Below, piece by piece: positions 28,217 to 37,624 of a stretch of DNA of 64,000 nt (position 1 is its first letter; every line of letters begins with the position of its first letter). The translations under genes and the position numbers were made by a program. The DNA comes from Bacillota bacterium (GTDB taxonomy: Bacteria; Bacillota; Clostridia; Clostridiales; Clostridiaceae), in NCBI GenBank assembly GCA_021781745.1, contig JAJXWH010000020.1:1-64000 (forward strand), written 5' to 3'. The notes under the pieces were generated by a model. The model searched no databases and was not told the origin of the DNA. It worked only from the letters and a program-made list of their open reading frames with translations.

Positions 28217-29944
28217 CTATTTAGCTATCCAATCACTTCCATTAAAAATCCATTTTGTATTATTTTGCAATGGATTAATATTCTTAATTTCATCAAATAT
28301 TTTAAATTTATTCGTATAAGTAGGTTTTATTGACGAATAAACTTCCCCAATCACTCTTCCAAATTGACTTTGCAAATTGGTTTCTGCATTATCCATGTTT
28401 AATGTTAAATTTTCTATTCTTGTTAAATTTACAATAAAATTTGTATATGGATGAACCCAGTATAGTGAAGTATTGGTAATTGTTTTTAATGTTGTGAATG
28501 AATTATTTAAGATATTGCATATATTAATTGTAGTATTTCCCATACCTAGATATATTCCACATACCGGATAAGATATTGCAGCCATTCCAAATTCAGCTTT
28601 ATTATCCTTTATGTCAATATTCTCTATTATCTTATTGTCGCTTCCTTCTGTTATTCTTAGAAACCTACCTCCGCATTTTTCTACTATATTATCAGTTACT
28701 CTAATATAATTACTGGAACTTGGCTGTATATAAATTGCTTCATTCGTATCTATTAAACCTAAACCCTCTATAATATTTTTATTTATAATTATATCTGAGG
28801 ATTTAATAACAAATATTTTTGAATTGAAATATTCAGTTTCCTTAATAAAATTATTTATTATTGAAACTTTGTTGACATTATTAACTAATATATTTCTATT
28901 TAGATTATTATTTTCAATTACTATATTTTCTATCCCATTATCTATAGGGCTAAAAACATTTATTCCAGGAGAATTAGCTTTTATATTAACTGTATTATTA
29001 ATTATTTTAATATTCCTAGAGCTATTGCCACTTAAAATGTTTACTCTTATACCATCCTCATTAGGTGAATCATTTGTAATATCTTTTATTATGAAATTAC
29101 CATTTATAATGCCATTTATGACTTCGTGAAATGCAATATACGAAGTACCATCATCTCTGCCATAAAATTTATTTTTAATTATATTGTTAACTACTTTACA
29201 TTCCTTTACATTAATAACATTTTTATTATATCCCATGGCCTTGATACCATCTTTTCCAAAACCATCAACATAATTATTTATAAATTCAACATTACTGCAC
29301 CCTTCTGTTTTTGTACCAGTATCGGAAAATCCAATTATTTTATTATTAGATATTGTAGGATTATTACTTTCAGAAACTAAAATCCCACATCCCCCAATAT
29401 TTTTATTAATTGTATAACCAAGGTCTCCAAAAGCCATACATAGACAGTTATTTATTAATACCTTTATATTTGATGTTCCAACAAATATACCATGTTGAAA
29501 ACAATTTTTTACTACGCAATTTTGTATTGTAATAGCATTTACTCTTTTGGCACTTATTCCACATCCTGAATGATTATTGCTTACTATATTCTCCAATATT
29601 ACATTATCACAATCATTAATCCATAAGGATTGAATTGTTGTATCCCAATCATTTGAATCTGTTAATATATAATCTCCACTTGTAAAAGTTATTCCATTTT
29701 GTTTAAGATTACCTTCAATCGTTAAATTTGCTATAACTAGATTATTAAAGTTATAAAAATTTAAAACTTTTTCTCCTTTTGGGAATATATCGGAAACCTT
29801 GAATATATATTCATCATCAAAAATAAATTTACCATTACCATTATAATAATCTTCTCCATTTACTTTAATCGGACTGTTAATAACAATCTTATTATCAATT
29901 ATCTGACAACTTGAATTTATTATCTTTTGTAATTTTGCATCCAT
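28217..29944 (-). CDS. Leaderless right-handed beta-helix protein, paralog of the next gene
   Basis: This 575-residue protein is built of beta-helix repeats (residues about 60-480) with a different C-terminal end (NPLQNNTKWIFNGSDWIAK). It aligns with the 26660 protein from its residue 5 onward, including TGTKTEGCSNVEFINN and an FGKDGIKAMGY segment. Unlike that paralog it has no signal peptide or membrane helix; the frame opens directly at MDAKLQKIINSSCQIID after an AGGAGG site. It is either cytoplasmic or exported by another route. No catalytic motif is recognised. It is followed by its own terminator. Confidence 0.72.
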   Translation of the reverse strand: MDAKLQKIINSSCQIIDNKIVINSPIKVNGEDYYNGNGKFIFDDEYIFKVSDIFPKGEKVLNFYNFNNLVIANLTIEGNLKQNGITFTSGDYILTDSNDWDTTIQSLWINDCDNVILENIVSNNHSGCGISAKRVNAITIQNCVVKNCFQHGIFVGTSNIKVLINNCLCMAFGDLGYTINKNIGGCGILVSESNNPTISNNKIIGFSDTGTKTEGCSNVEFINNYVDGFGKDGIKAMGYNKNVINVKECKVVNNIIKNKFYGRDDGTSYIAFHEVINGIINGNFIIKDITNDSPNEDGIRVNILSGNSSRNIKIINNTVNIKANSPGINVFSPIDNGIENIVIENNNLNRNILVNNVNKVSIINNFIKETEYFNSKIFVIKSSDIIINKNIIEGLGLIDTNEAIYIQPSSSNYIRVTDNIVEKCGGRFLRITEGSDNKIIENIDIKDNKAEFGMAAISYPVCGIYLGMGNTTINICNILNNSFTTLKTITNTSLYWVHPYTNFIVNLTRIENLTLNMDNAETNLQSQFGRVIGEVYSSIKPTYTNKFKIFDEIKNINPLQNNTKWIFNGSDWIAK

Positions 29945-30089
29945 AAATATTATCCTCCTTAGATTTTAAAAATTCAATTCACACTATTTTATACGGATAA
30001 TTAGATACTTTAGTTTATTTATTATTATATTCATATGATTTAATATTTCTACTATCAATTTATATTTAATTGTATAAAATTAATTCCTT

Positions 30090-30965
30090 TTATAAATACT
30101 TCTCTAAATTAATTTTAGCAGCAACCTTTAAATCTTCTCTTAGTGGTCTAAACGGATCTTTTCCATTTCCAGGTGTGAATGTTAATTCTCCAAAGTATAC
30201 TTTTTCTTGTACTATATATAGATCTACTCTTACAAAGGGAAAGCCTTCTGATAATTTAGTTGCAGCTTTAATCAACTCATCAAATTCTTTAGGCTTATCT
30301 ATGCCTTTTTTATGTTCCACATAAGCCACTTCCATATAAATTCGCTTCCAATTCAAATCATAAAAATTTCTTTTGTGGTTTGTATGCCTATCAAAATCAA
30401 CTTGAATAAATTCTGGCTTCCCATCAAAACAAAATATTTTATAATCCTTTAAAGATCCGGGAGAATCTTCTAAATATTCTTCACATATTATTTTTCTTTC
30501 AATTCCTTTATATTGAATTTCCCTTGTATAATCATAAAAATCCCTTTTTAACCACTTATCCAATTGTTTTTTAGTTTTCTTTAAATCAAGAACAGATTTG
30601 TTTTTACAAATTATAATGTCTCCAGAACTATTATTGGGTTTCAATACAAATTTTTTAGGCAGCTCTTCAAAATCAATTTCATCAAAGTTATTATATACAC
30701 CATACAATTTTACTAGATAATCCTTACCAAGTTTTTTCTCAACATAACTCCTTACTAAAAATTTATCAACAAAGTCCCTATACCTCTCCAAATTACCATT
30801 CATTTTCATCCATTGTATCTTCTCTCCAAATGTTTTAGGATCAGATAAATTTAATATTTTTTTATAAGACCTAAGATATTCTACATACAATAATGGCATT
30901 ATTGACTTTTTAGATAGTATTTTTATATAAGTTCTTTTCAAAAAAATTTTTAGTTCCTTATTCAT
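30090..30965 (-). CDS. TupA-like ATP-grasp protein
   Basis: About 291 residues. The segments SDPKTFGEKIQWMKMNG, FVLKPNNSSGDIIICKN and EEYLEDSPGSLKDYKIFCF are those of the TupA/TuaA-linked ATP-grasp family often annotated as glycosyltransferases in capsule loci. ATP-grasp enzymes join a carboxylate to an amine or similar group, so it may attach an amino acid or other acid to the polymer, possibly a uronic acid produced with the dehydrogenase here. The start is uncertain: ATG 30965 or TTG 30974, with AAGGA 4 bases before the TTG. Confidence 0.78.
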   Translation of the reverse strand: MNKELKIFLKRTYIKILSKKSIMPLLYVEYLRSYKKILNLSDPKTFGEKIQWMKMNGNLERYRDFVDKFLVRSYVEKKLGKDYLVKLYGVYNNFDEIDFEELPKKFVLKPNNSSGDIIICKNKSVLDLKKTKKQLDKWLKRDFYDYTREIQYKGIERKIICEEYLEDSPGSLKDYKIFCFDGKPEFIQVDFDRHTNHKRNFYDLNWKRIYMEVAYVEHKKGIDKPKEFDELIKAATKLSEGFPFVRVDLYIVQEKVYFGELTFTPGNGKDPFRPLREDLKVAAKINLEKYL

Positions 30966-31100
30966 CTCATACAAAATTCCTTCCTAACTAAAGTTAATAC
31001 ATAAAGTATCGATATACTCAGTAAATAACGCTTTAATATTTGTAGCAATTTAGATTTGTTTGATGCAAACATGTCAATTGCAATATATAAGCATCAATAC

Positions 31101-31784
31101 TTAAGTATTCTCCTTTACTTTCTTCTTTTTTTCATTAATTTCGTAATAGTGAGAATAATTAGTTTTCTTTTTACTTACTTTATTTATAACTAGCCCTATT
31201 ATATGTGCCCCTACTCTATTTAATAAATTTTTTGCTTCTTTTACAGATTCAATTTTACTTTCACCTGCTAGAACAACGAGAATTGTTCCGTCTACTTTTG
31301 TTGATAAAATTTGACCATCAGTAAAAGCATCTAATGGCGGGCTATCTAAAATAATTATGTCATATTCCTCCTTAAGCCTTTCTAATAAATCACTCATTGT
31401 TGTAGAGCTAATCATTTCGGATGGATTCGGCGGTATTTTTCCACTTGGTAATATATGCATGTTAGATTTATATTCTTGAATTGCATTTTCTAATGTTTCT
31501 TTTCCTATCATAACTTCTGAAAATCCACATAAATTAGATATATTAAATTTTTTATGAATTGATGGTTTTCTTAGGTCGCAGTCTATTATAATTACCTTTT
31601 TTCCGTTTTGTGCAAATGATAATGCTAAATTTCCTGAGACTGTTGACTTTCCTTCTTGGGGATTAGCGCTTGTAACAACAATACTTCTTATTTCTTTATC
31701 AACAGAAGAATATTGTATGTTTGTTCTAAGCGTTCTGTATGATTCTGCGTCTATTGATTGTGGTTTTTCTTCAACTACAAGCAT
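31101..31784 (-). CDS. CpsD/CapB-type tyrosine autokinase
   Basis: This cytoplasmic bacterial tyrosine kinase of 227 residues has a Walker A variant SANPQEGKST near residue 40, Walker A' IIIDCDLRKP and Walker B IIILDSPP. A Tyr-rich tail (NYSHYYEI) near the C-terminus is the usual autophosphorylation cluster. It acts with the adjacent CpsC-like protein to control chain length and export. The start at 31784 fits GAGGAG 8 bases upstream; translation begins inside the end of the CpsC gene, so the pair is coupled. No cognate CpsB phosphatase is in the window. Confidence 0.9.
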   Translation of the reverse strand: MLVVEEKPQSIDAESYRTLRTNIQYSSVDKEIRSIVVTSANPQEGKSTVSGNLALSFAQNGKKVIIIDCDLRKPSIHKKFNISNLCGFSEVMIGKETLENAIQEYKSNMHILPSGKIPPNPSEMISSTTMSDLLERLKEEYDIIILDSPPLDAFTDGQILSTKVDGTILVVLAGESKIESVKEAKNLLNRVGAHIIGLVINKVSKKKTNYSHYYEINEKKKKVKENT

Positions 31785-31798
31785 TTCTTTCACTCCTC

Positions 31799-32482
31799 TC
31801 ATTTCTTTTCTCCACAAGGTATCATTCCTATTACAGGAAGTTCAAGTAATTTTTCGGTTTGCTCCTTTGATTTTAGGGTATCATCCATATATTCCTTTAG
31901 TAATGCTATTGCACACCCTAACATTAATCCTGCTACAAAAGATATTGCAATATTTTTCACTTTATTTGGGCTTACCGGATTTTCCGGTAATTCAGGGCTT
32001 TCTACAATTTTTACTGTTCCATTTGGTATAAGTTCTTTTGAGTTATTTATGAATTCATCAATAACTGCTACTAATATATCCTTTGATAAGTTTTTATCTT
32101 TATTCTTATAGCTTATTTCTAGGATTTGCGTGTCTGCACTAGGGTTTACTTCTAAATTATTAATTACATCAGAATATCCTACATCAAAATTATTTTTATA
32201 AATTGCATTTTCAATTAAGTCTTTAGTTTTTATTAATTCAGAATATGTTTTTAATAATTTTTGATACATTTGAACATCATTATTATTATAATTTGGATCA
32301 TTAGTTTGTTCTTTTCCTATAAAAACTTTAGCGTTAACCTCATACACAGGCTTAAGGAGAAAAAAACTGATTAGTGCTGTAGATAAAGTTATAACAAATG
32401 TTGTCACTAATATGATTTTCCATCGATTTTTTAGAACCATAAGAATATCCTGAACTTTTACGTCCATTTCTTCCATACTCAT
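31799..32482 (-). CDS. CpsC/Wzz-type chain-length regulator and kinase activator
   Basis: This 227-residue protein has two membrane helices (about residues 20-40 and 175-195) flanking an extracellular Wzz domain, with the Pro-rich segment SPELPENPVSPNKV just before the second helix. It forms the membrane adaptor that activates the CpsD kinase and sets polymer length. The overlap with the CpsD gene matches the order seen in many Firmicutes. Confidence 0.9.
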   Translation of the reverse strand: MSMEEMDVKVQDILMVLKNRWKIILVTTFVITLSTALISFFLLKPVYEVNAKVFIGKEQTNDPNYNNNDVQMYQKLLKTYSELIKTKDLIENAIYKNNFDVGYSDVINNLEVNPSADTQILEISYKNKDKNLSKDILVAVIDEFINNSKELIPNGTVKIVESPELPENPVSPNKVKNIAISFVAGLMLGCAIALLKEYMDDTLKSKEQTEKLLELPVIGMIPCGEKK

Positions 32483-32626
32483 CCCTCTTTCTTTACTTAA
32501 TTTATTTTTAGTGTTACATAATAATATTATTAAAAATATAATTATATGAATAATGTAAAAAATATCTTAATATTTTAAATACACTATACTCAATAAATGC
32601 AACCAATAATTTAATTTTTAGTTGAA

Positions 32627-33679
32627 TTAAGAATAAATAATCTCTTCATAATCTTTGAGATTTATCACATAATCTTTATTTACAATAAAAATGTTTTTCT
32701 CAGTTTCAAGTATCATAGTATCTTTTAACCCTATCATTATTAGTTTTTTTTCATTGTTTATTACAATGTTAGACTTTGATTCTATGACTTTAACATTTTT
32801 ATCAAAAATATTATTATTCACATCTTTTTTTCTGTATCTCTCTACAGCATTCCAGGTACCTACATCATCCCAGCCAATGTCACATGGAATAGTGTAAATA
32901 TTACTGTCCTTCTCTAATACTGCATAGTCTATTGAAATTTCTTGACATTTACAGTAATTATCATTTATTAAATTTTGAAGTTGTTCTTCTTTAACAGTTT
33001 CTATTTCATGTAATTTTTCATATATATCTGAACAATACATTTTAATCTTATTTAGTATATTATCTATACTCCACAAGAACATACCAGCATTCCATAAATA
33101 TCTGCCTTCACTTAAGTACTTTTCAGCGTTTTCCTTACTGGGCTTTTCCACAAAGTGCTCTACATTTATAACATTATAGTTATCTATTGTTCTTACTACC
33201 TCATTACATTTTATATATCCAAAACCTGTTTCTGCTCTAGATGGAGTTATTCCAAGTACTAAGGTTGCTTTTTTATTCTCTATAATTAATTTATTTGAAG
33301 CTTGGAGAATACTTCTAAATTCATCTTCATCTCTAATCAAATGATCTGAAGCCAATACTACCATATTAGCATCACCAAAGTAACGTTTTATTACCAAAGC
33401 TGATAATGTTATACATGGTGCTGTATTTCTACCGTCCGGCTCTATTATGATATTTCTTGCAGGCAGTTCTGGTAACTGTGCCTTAACAAAGTCTACATAC
33501 TTTTGTGTTGTACAAACGAATATTCTTTCTATAGAAATAATTGGTTTTATTCTGTTTACAGTCATTTGAATCATACTATCATTGCCAATTAAGTTTAAAA
33601 ATTGTTTGGGTTTTTCTTCTGTTGATAAAGGCCAAAACCTAGTTCCTTTCCCCCCAGCCAGTATTAATGCACATAACAT
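32627..33679 (-). CDS. manC: Mannose-1-phosphate guanylyltransferase
   Basis: This 350-residue nucleotidyltransferase has signature LILAGGKGTRFWPLSTEEKP at the N-terminus and FVEKPSKENA in the active site. It lacks the C-terminal isomerase domain of bifunctional ManC/AlgA, so it makes only GDP-mannose from GTP and mannose-1-phosphate. GDP-mannose can feed a mannosyltransferase and the GDP-mannose dehydrogenase of this locus. No phosphomannomutase or ManA gene is in the window, so the precursor must come from elsewhere. Confidence 0.9.
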   Translation of the reverse strand: MLCALILAGGKGTRFWPLSTEEKPKQFLNLIGNDSMIQMTVNRIKPIISIERIFVCTTQKYVDFVKAQLPELPARNIIIEPDGRNTAPCITLSALVIKRYFGDANMVVLASDHLIRDEDEFRSILQASNKLIIENKKATLVLGITPSRAETGFGYIKCNEVVRTIDNYNVINVEHFVEKPSKENAEKYLSEGRYLWNAGMFLWSIDNILNKIKMYCSDIYEKLHEIETVKEEQLQNLINDNYCKCQEISIDYAVLEKDSNIYTIPCDIGWDDVGTWNAVERYRKKDVNNNIFDKNVKVIESKSNIVINNEKKLIMIGLKDTMILETEKNIFIVNKDYVINLKDYEEIIYS

Positions 33680-34128
33680 ATTTTCACCACCATTTATTTT
33701 TTTAGAACTCTTCCGACTTCACATATTTTCGAATTAATATATAATTTATAATCTTTAAAGCCTTTGGAATTCTTAAAACTTAAAATATTATACTTTTGAT
33801 TTACTTTACATAGTTACATACTTATGTATATTCTATTATTTTCATTTTAGAATTCGTCACATAAAAATCTTGAAATTTTATGTGACAAATAATATGATAT
33901 ACCTTTGAATAATCCCAACAATTTTAATCCCTCATTAATTTAATTAGAATTAATGTCATGCCCTTAAAAGCATGACATTAATAAATTTATTTATAAAAAA
34001 TCCCTTTAGTAAAAGTTTTTGCCTTGCCTTAAAGTAAATTGATATAGTTTTCATTAATTCAATCTGGCTTACAGAACTATAATTTTGTTCTTATAAACAA
34101 CACTATTATTTATAAATATATTATGAGT
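33680..34128. other. Structured intergenic region between manC and the priming transferase
   Basis: This 449-base spacer has no supported gene. It holds two strong non-terminator hairpins: an 11-bp stem at 33856-33886 (GTCACATAAAA and its complement) and a 13-bp stem at 33949-33982 around TGTCATGC. Neither is followed by a T run on either strand, so they are likely RNA structures in a leader or processing sites rather than terminators. Confidence 0.45.
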
Positions 34129-34782
34129 TTAACTTGCATGCTCATCACCAAATAATACAAAGAAAGTTCTTATTACTAACTTTATATCAAGTAATGTTCC
34201 TCTTTCTTTAACATATTTTAAATCAAGCTTCATCCAATCCTCGAATTGAATATCATTCCTTCCTGATACTTGCCAATAGCAAGTTAACCCTGGTTTTACT
34301 TTAAGTCTTTCTAACATCCATGGCGAAAACTTTTCTACTTCCTTTGGTAAAGACGGCCTTGGACCAACCAAACTCATATCACCCTTTAATACATTTATAA
34401 GTTGTGGCAGTTCATCTATGCTTGTACGTCTTATAAATTTTCCTATCTTTGTTACTCTTGGATCGTTCTTTATTTTAAACATAGGACCATTCATCTCGTT
34501 TTGCTTCAATAATTTTTCCTTATATTTCTCTGCATCAACTATCATGGATCTAAATTTATGCATTTTAAATTTTTCTCCATTTAATCCAACTCTCTCTTGA
34601 GAAAAAAATACTGGGCCTTTAGATTCGATTTTTATTGCAATAGCGACAATAACTAATATAGGCAGTAGCATTATCAATCCAAATATTGATGCAATTACAT
34701 CTATTAATCTTTTTGTGAACTCATACAGCTTTTTCGGATTTTTATTTATAAATTCTCCTGTTTTAATATTTAATTCTTGCAT
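34129..34782 (-). CDS. Priming sugar-phosphate transferase (PssY/WcaJ family, short form)
   Basis: This enzyme of 217 residues has one N-terminal membrane segment (about residues 20-45) followed by the catalytic domain with KFRSM, TSIDELPQLINVLKGDMS, VGPRP and KPGLTCYWQVSGR. It transfers a sugar-1-phosphate to undecaprenyl phosphate, starting repeat-unit assembly. It is the only such enzyme in the window, so locus B either shares it or uses one elsewhere. The start at 34782 follows a GGGGGAG site; the frame from 34797 does not. Confidence 0.92.
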   Translation of the reverse strand: MQELNIKTGEFINKNPKKLYEFTKRLIDVIASIFGLIMLLPILVIVAIAIKIESKGPVFFSQERVGLNGEKFKMHKFRSMIVDAEKYKEKLLKQNEMNGPMFKIKNDPRVTKIGKFIRRTSIDELPQLINVLKGDMSLVGPRPSLPKEVEKFSPWMLERLKVKPGLTCYWQVSGRNDIQFEDWMKLDLKYVKERGTLLDIKLVIRTFFVLFGDEHAS

Positions 34783-35258
34783 TAATCTCCCCCACATTAT
34801 ATTGATAAGAATATCTGCGCATTTTGTGCACAGAAAAAATTCTGTCTAATAAATAATATTTAATGAATATTTTATATTATTTAATACACATTGCAAAATA
34901 ATATTCAATTCTACCCCCTAATTTGTCTGAGTTAAGTTTCGTGTATTTTCCAAATAATTACTACATTACCAATCCTTTATAATAAAATTCACAACAATAA
35001 AGTATATTTATATTTCAATGATTTTATGATATTAATTGTATAATTCTACCAATGAACAATTCATGAAATCCTAATTTTTCTCCATAAAATCATTACTAAA
35101 GCTAATAAATTGAATCCACTATTTTTACAAAGTATCTAAATAAAGATGCTGGTAATCCTTATTAAGATACTTTCTTTTATATAATTAAAGTAATAGTCCT
35201 GCACAATAATATTAAATTTCTTTAAAGTATGATTTCTTCTATTGCTATTTTTTCTTTT
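34783..35258. other. Promoter-bearing intergenic region upstream of the priming transferase
   Basis: About 475 bases of AT-rich spacer with no coding candidate. On the minus strand a -35-like TTGCAA near 34891-34896 is followed by a -10-like TAAAAT about 16 bases later, a possible promoter for the priming transferase. A small hairpin (ACAGAA with TTCTGT) lies near 34830-34846. The promoter is a weak prediction. Confidence 0.3.
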
Positions 35259-35477
35259 TCATTTCTTATCAATTAAAAGATACGCTCCACCGACAGCTCC
35301 AATTACACCTAAAAATGCTCCACTAAATTGTAAATATTCGTATGCATTTGTTTTGTTTTTAAATAGCCAAAATACTATATCCTTTAGAAAACCAACATGA
35401 ATTACTAAAATAGGCATAATTAAAATAATAAGAGAAAATATAATCAGCATAGAGATTAATTTACTTTTTGATGGCAT
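35259..35477 (-). CDS. Small two-helix membrane protein
   Basis: This 72-residue protein has two hydrophobic helices (LIIFSLIILIMPILVIHVG and FSGAFLGVIGAVGGAYLLI) joined by a short polar loop. GGAGGG lies 6 bases before the ATG. It sits between the rfb genes and the priming transferase and looks like a small accessory protein, but no family is recognised. A role in polymer export is only suggested by position. Confidence 0.65.
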   Translation of the reverse strand: MPSKSKLISMLIIFSLIILIMPILVIHVGFLKDIVFWLFKNKTNAYEYLQFSGAFLGVIGAVGGAYLLIDKK

Positions 35478-35669
35478 TATTATTTCCCTCCTAAAAAATC
35501 ATAATAACATTATATGAAGGTAATAATATTTGGTTCATATTTTAATCAGTTAATGCCTATAATCTTCTTTAAAATTAAGTTAAATATTTATTATAATTTC
35601 GCTTATATACACGTAAGACAGGCTCTAATAAATCGAAAGTCTGTCTATCCATTCATCCTTAAGTCAATT

Positions 35670-36725
35670 TTACGCTTTATACATATCTTCATAATATTTT
35701 TGATAATTACCTGAAGTCACATTTTTCATCCATTCCTGATTATCTAAATACCATTTTATAGTTTTCTCAATTCCAATTTCAAAAGCAGTTTCTGGATACC
35801 AACCTAACTCTTTTCTTATCTTATCAGGTGCTATTCCATATCTTTTATCATGTCCTTTTCTATCTTCAACAAATTTAATTAATTTTTCAGTTACATCTTG
35901 ATCTAAATTTTCATTTATATAATCTATTACAGTTTTTACTATTTGAATATTAGTTCTTTCATTATGACCTCCAACATTATAAACTTCCCCTGCTCTTCCA
36001 TTATTAATTACCATATCGATTGCCTTTGCATGATCTTCTACATATAACCAATCTCTTATATTCATTCCATCTCCATATACAGGTAAATCTCTGTGATTCA
36101 AGCAGTTATTGATTAACAGTGGAATTAGTTTTTCTGGAAATTGAAATGGACCATAATTATTTGAACATCTTGTAATATTTATAGGCATTTTATACGTATC
36201 ATAGTAAGCTTTAACCATTAAATCTGATGCAGCTTTGCTTGCTGAGTATGGACTATGTGGGTCTATTGGAGTAGTTTCAGTAAAGAATCCCTCTAAACCT
36301 AATGAGCCATATACCTCATCTGTTGAAACATGAAGGAACTTGACATTATCTTTAAATCCATCTTTTAATTTCCAAGCATCCTTAGCACAATTAAGCATAT
36401 TGACAGTTCCAACTACATTTGTTTGAGCAAATATCTCTGGCTCTTTTATGCTTCTATCAACATGTGATTCTGCTGCCAAATGAACAACATAGTTTATATT
36501 ATATTTTTCAAAAAGGCTTGAAACTAATCCTTTGTTACAAATGTCTCCTTGAACAAATTCATATCTATCATCATTTTCAATTGATTTAAGGTTTTCTAGA
36601 TTTCCGGCATAAGTCAATTTATCTAAGTTAATTATTTTTATATCTTTATATTTATTAAGCATATATAATATAAAATTTGATCCAATAAATCCTGCTCCAC
36701 CTGTAACTAAATATAATTTCATCAT
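35670..36725 (-). CDS. rfbB: dTDP-glucose 4,6-dehydratase
   Basis: This extended SDR enzyme of about 351 residues has N-terminal GGAGFIG, catalytic STDEVYG with the Asp-Glu pair, and YSASKAASD supplying the Tyr-Lys pair. It makes dTDP-4-keto-6-deoxyglucose from dTDP-glucose, the branch substrate for both rhamnose and the locus aminotransferase. It is the fourth gene of rfbACDB. The start is ATG 36725 or the adjacent 36722, both behind GAGGGG. Confidence 0.95.
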   Translation of the reverse strand: MMKLYLVTGGAGFIGSNFILYMLNKYKDIKIINLDKLTYAGNLENLKSIENDDRYEFVQGDICNKGLVSSLFEKYNINYVVHLAAESHVDRSIKEPEIFAQTNVVGTVNMLNCAKDAWKLKDGFKDNVKFLHVSTDEVYGSLGLEGFFTETTPIDPHSPYSASKAASDLMVKAYYDTYKMPINITRCSNNYGPFQFPEKLIPLLINNCLNHRDLPVYGDGMNIRDWLYVEDHAKAIDMVINNGRAGEVYNVGGHNERTNIQIVKTVIDYINENLDQDVTEKLIKFVEDRKGHDKRYGIAPDKIRKELGWYPETAFEIGIEKTIKWYLDNQEWMKNVTSGNYQKYYEDMYKA

Positions 36726-36738
36726 CTTCACCCCTCAC

Positions 36739-37620
36739 TTATTTATCTATCCTATATATGAACGACTTTATAGCATCCTGCCAATTCCTCATTTCATCAC
36801 CAACAGTATTCCTAAGCATCATATTATCAAGAGATGAATATTCAGGCCGCCTTGTTGGACTTTCGTATTCGTCTGATGAACAAGGTTTAACAATGCAATT
36901 TTCTCCAGAGAGCTCAATTATCATTTTAGCGAATTCATACCAGCTACATTCTCCTTTGCCTGTACAATGATATAAACCATACTCTTCTGTTTCAATTAAC
37001 TTTAGTATATGATATGCTAAATCATTTGCATGAGTAGGATTTCCTCTTTGGTCATTAACAACAGTGATAACGTCTTTCTCTTTTCCGAGCTTTCTCATTG
37101 TATAAACAAAATTATGACCTTCATATCCATAAAGCCACGCTGTTCTTACTATAAAATACCTAGAGGAAAATTCTCTTACATAATTTTCTCCCAAAAGTTT
37201 AGTTTTACCATAAACACTATATGGTGCTGTTAGATCATACTCAGTTAATGGTTGATTTCCAACTCCGCCAAATACATAATCAGTTGATACTTGTACTAAT
37301 TTAGCAGCTATTTCTTCACAAGCAATTGCTAAATTTCTAGGTCCAATTGAATTTACTTTAAATGCAAAATCTTCATTACCTTCGCAACCATCAACATTAG
37401 TTGCTGCTGCACAATTTATCACTACTTCAGGTCTTAAGTTATTTAACAATCTTTTCACTTCATTTAAATTTGTTATATCAAGTTTATCCACATCAAGTGC
37501 TGTAATCTCTGATTTTTTAATAGCATCAGAAATTTCTCCTATTTCAGCTCTTCCGTTTTTAATAATACTTTGAAGTTCATTACCTAATTGACCTTTCGAA
37601 CCAGTAATTAATATCTTCAT
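36739..37620 (-). CDS. rfbD: dTDP-4-dehydrorhamnose reductase
   Basis: This 293-residue SDR enzyme has GSKGQLGNEL for NADPH binding, VSTDYVF and YGKTKLLGE with the catalytic Tyr and Lys. It performs the last step to dTDP-L-rhamnose. It lies 13 bases before rfbB and follows the disrupted rfbC by four bases, so the pathway is encoded as one unit. Confidence 0.95.
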   Translation of the reverse strand: MKILITGSKGQLGNELQSIIKNGRAEIGEISDAIKKSEITALDVDKLDITNLNEVKRLLNNLRPEVVINCAAATNVDGCEGNEDFAFKVNSIGPRNLAIACEEIAAKLVQVSTDYVFGGVGNQPLTEYDLTAPYSVYGKTKLLGENYVREFSSRYFIVRTAWLYGYEGHNFVYTMRKLGKEKDVITVVNDQRGNPTHANDLAYHILKLIETEEYGLYHCTGKGECSWYEFAKMIIELSGENCIVKPCSSDEYESPTRRPEYSSLDNMMLRNTVGDEMRNWQDAIKSFIYRIDK

Positions 37621-37624
37621 ATTT

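Noticed and set aside
26660..29944. Beta-helix proteins as alginate C5-epimerases
   Set aside because: The DPHD-type catalytic motif of AlgG/AlgE is absent, so only the fold is claimed.
31758..32111. 117-codon plus-strand frame over the CpsC gene
   Set aside because: It is antisense to a well-supported gene pair and lacks a ribosome site.
34798..35258. cyclic-di-GMP riboswitch before the priming transferase
   Set aside because: The GEMM-type conserved core is not recognisable in this AT-rich stretch.
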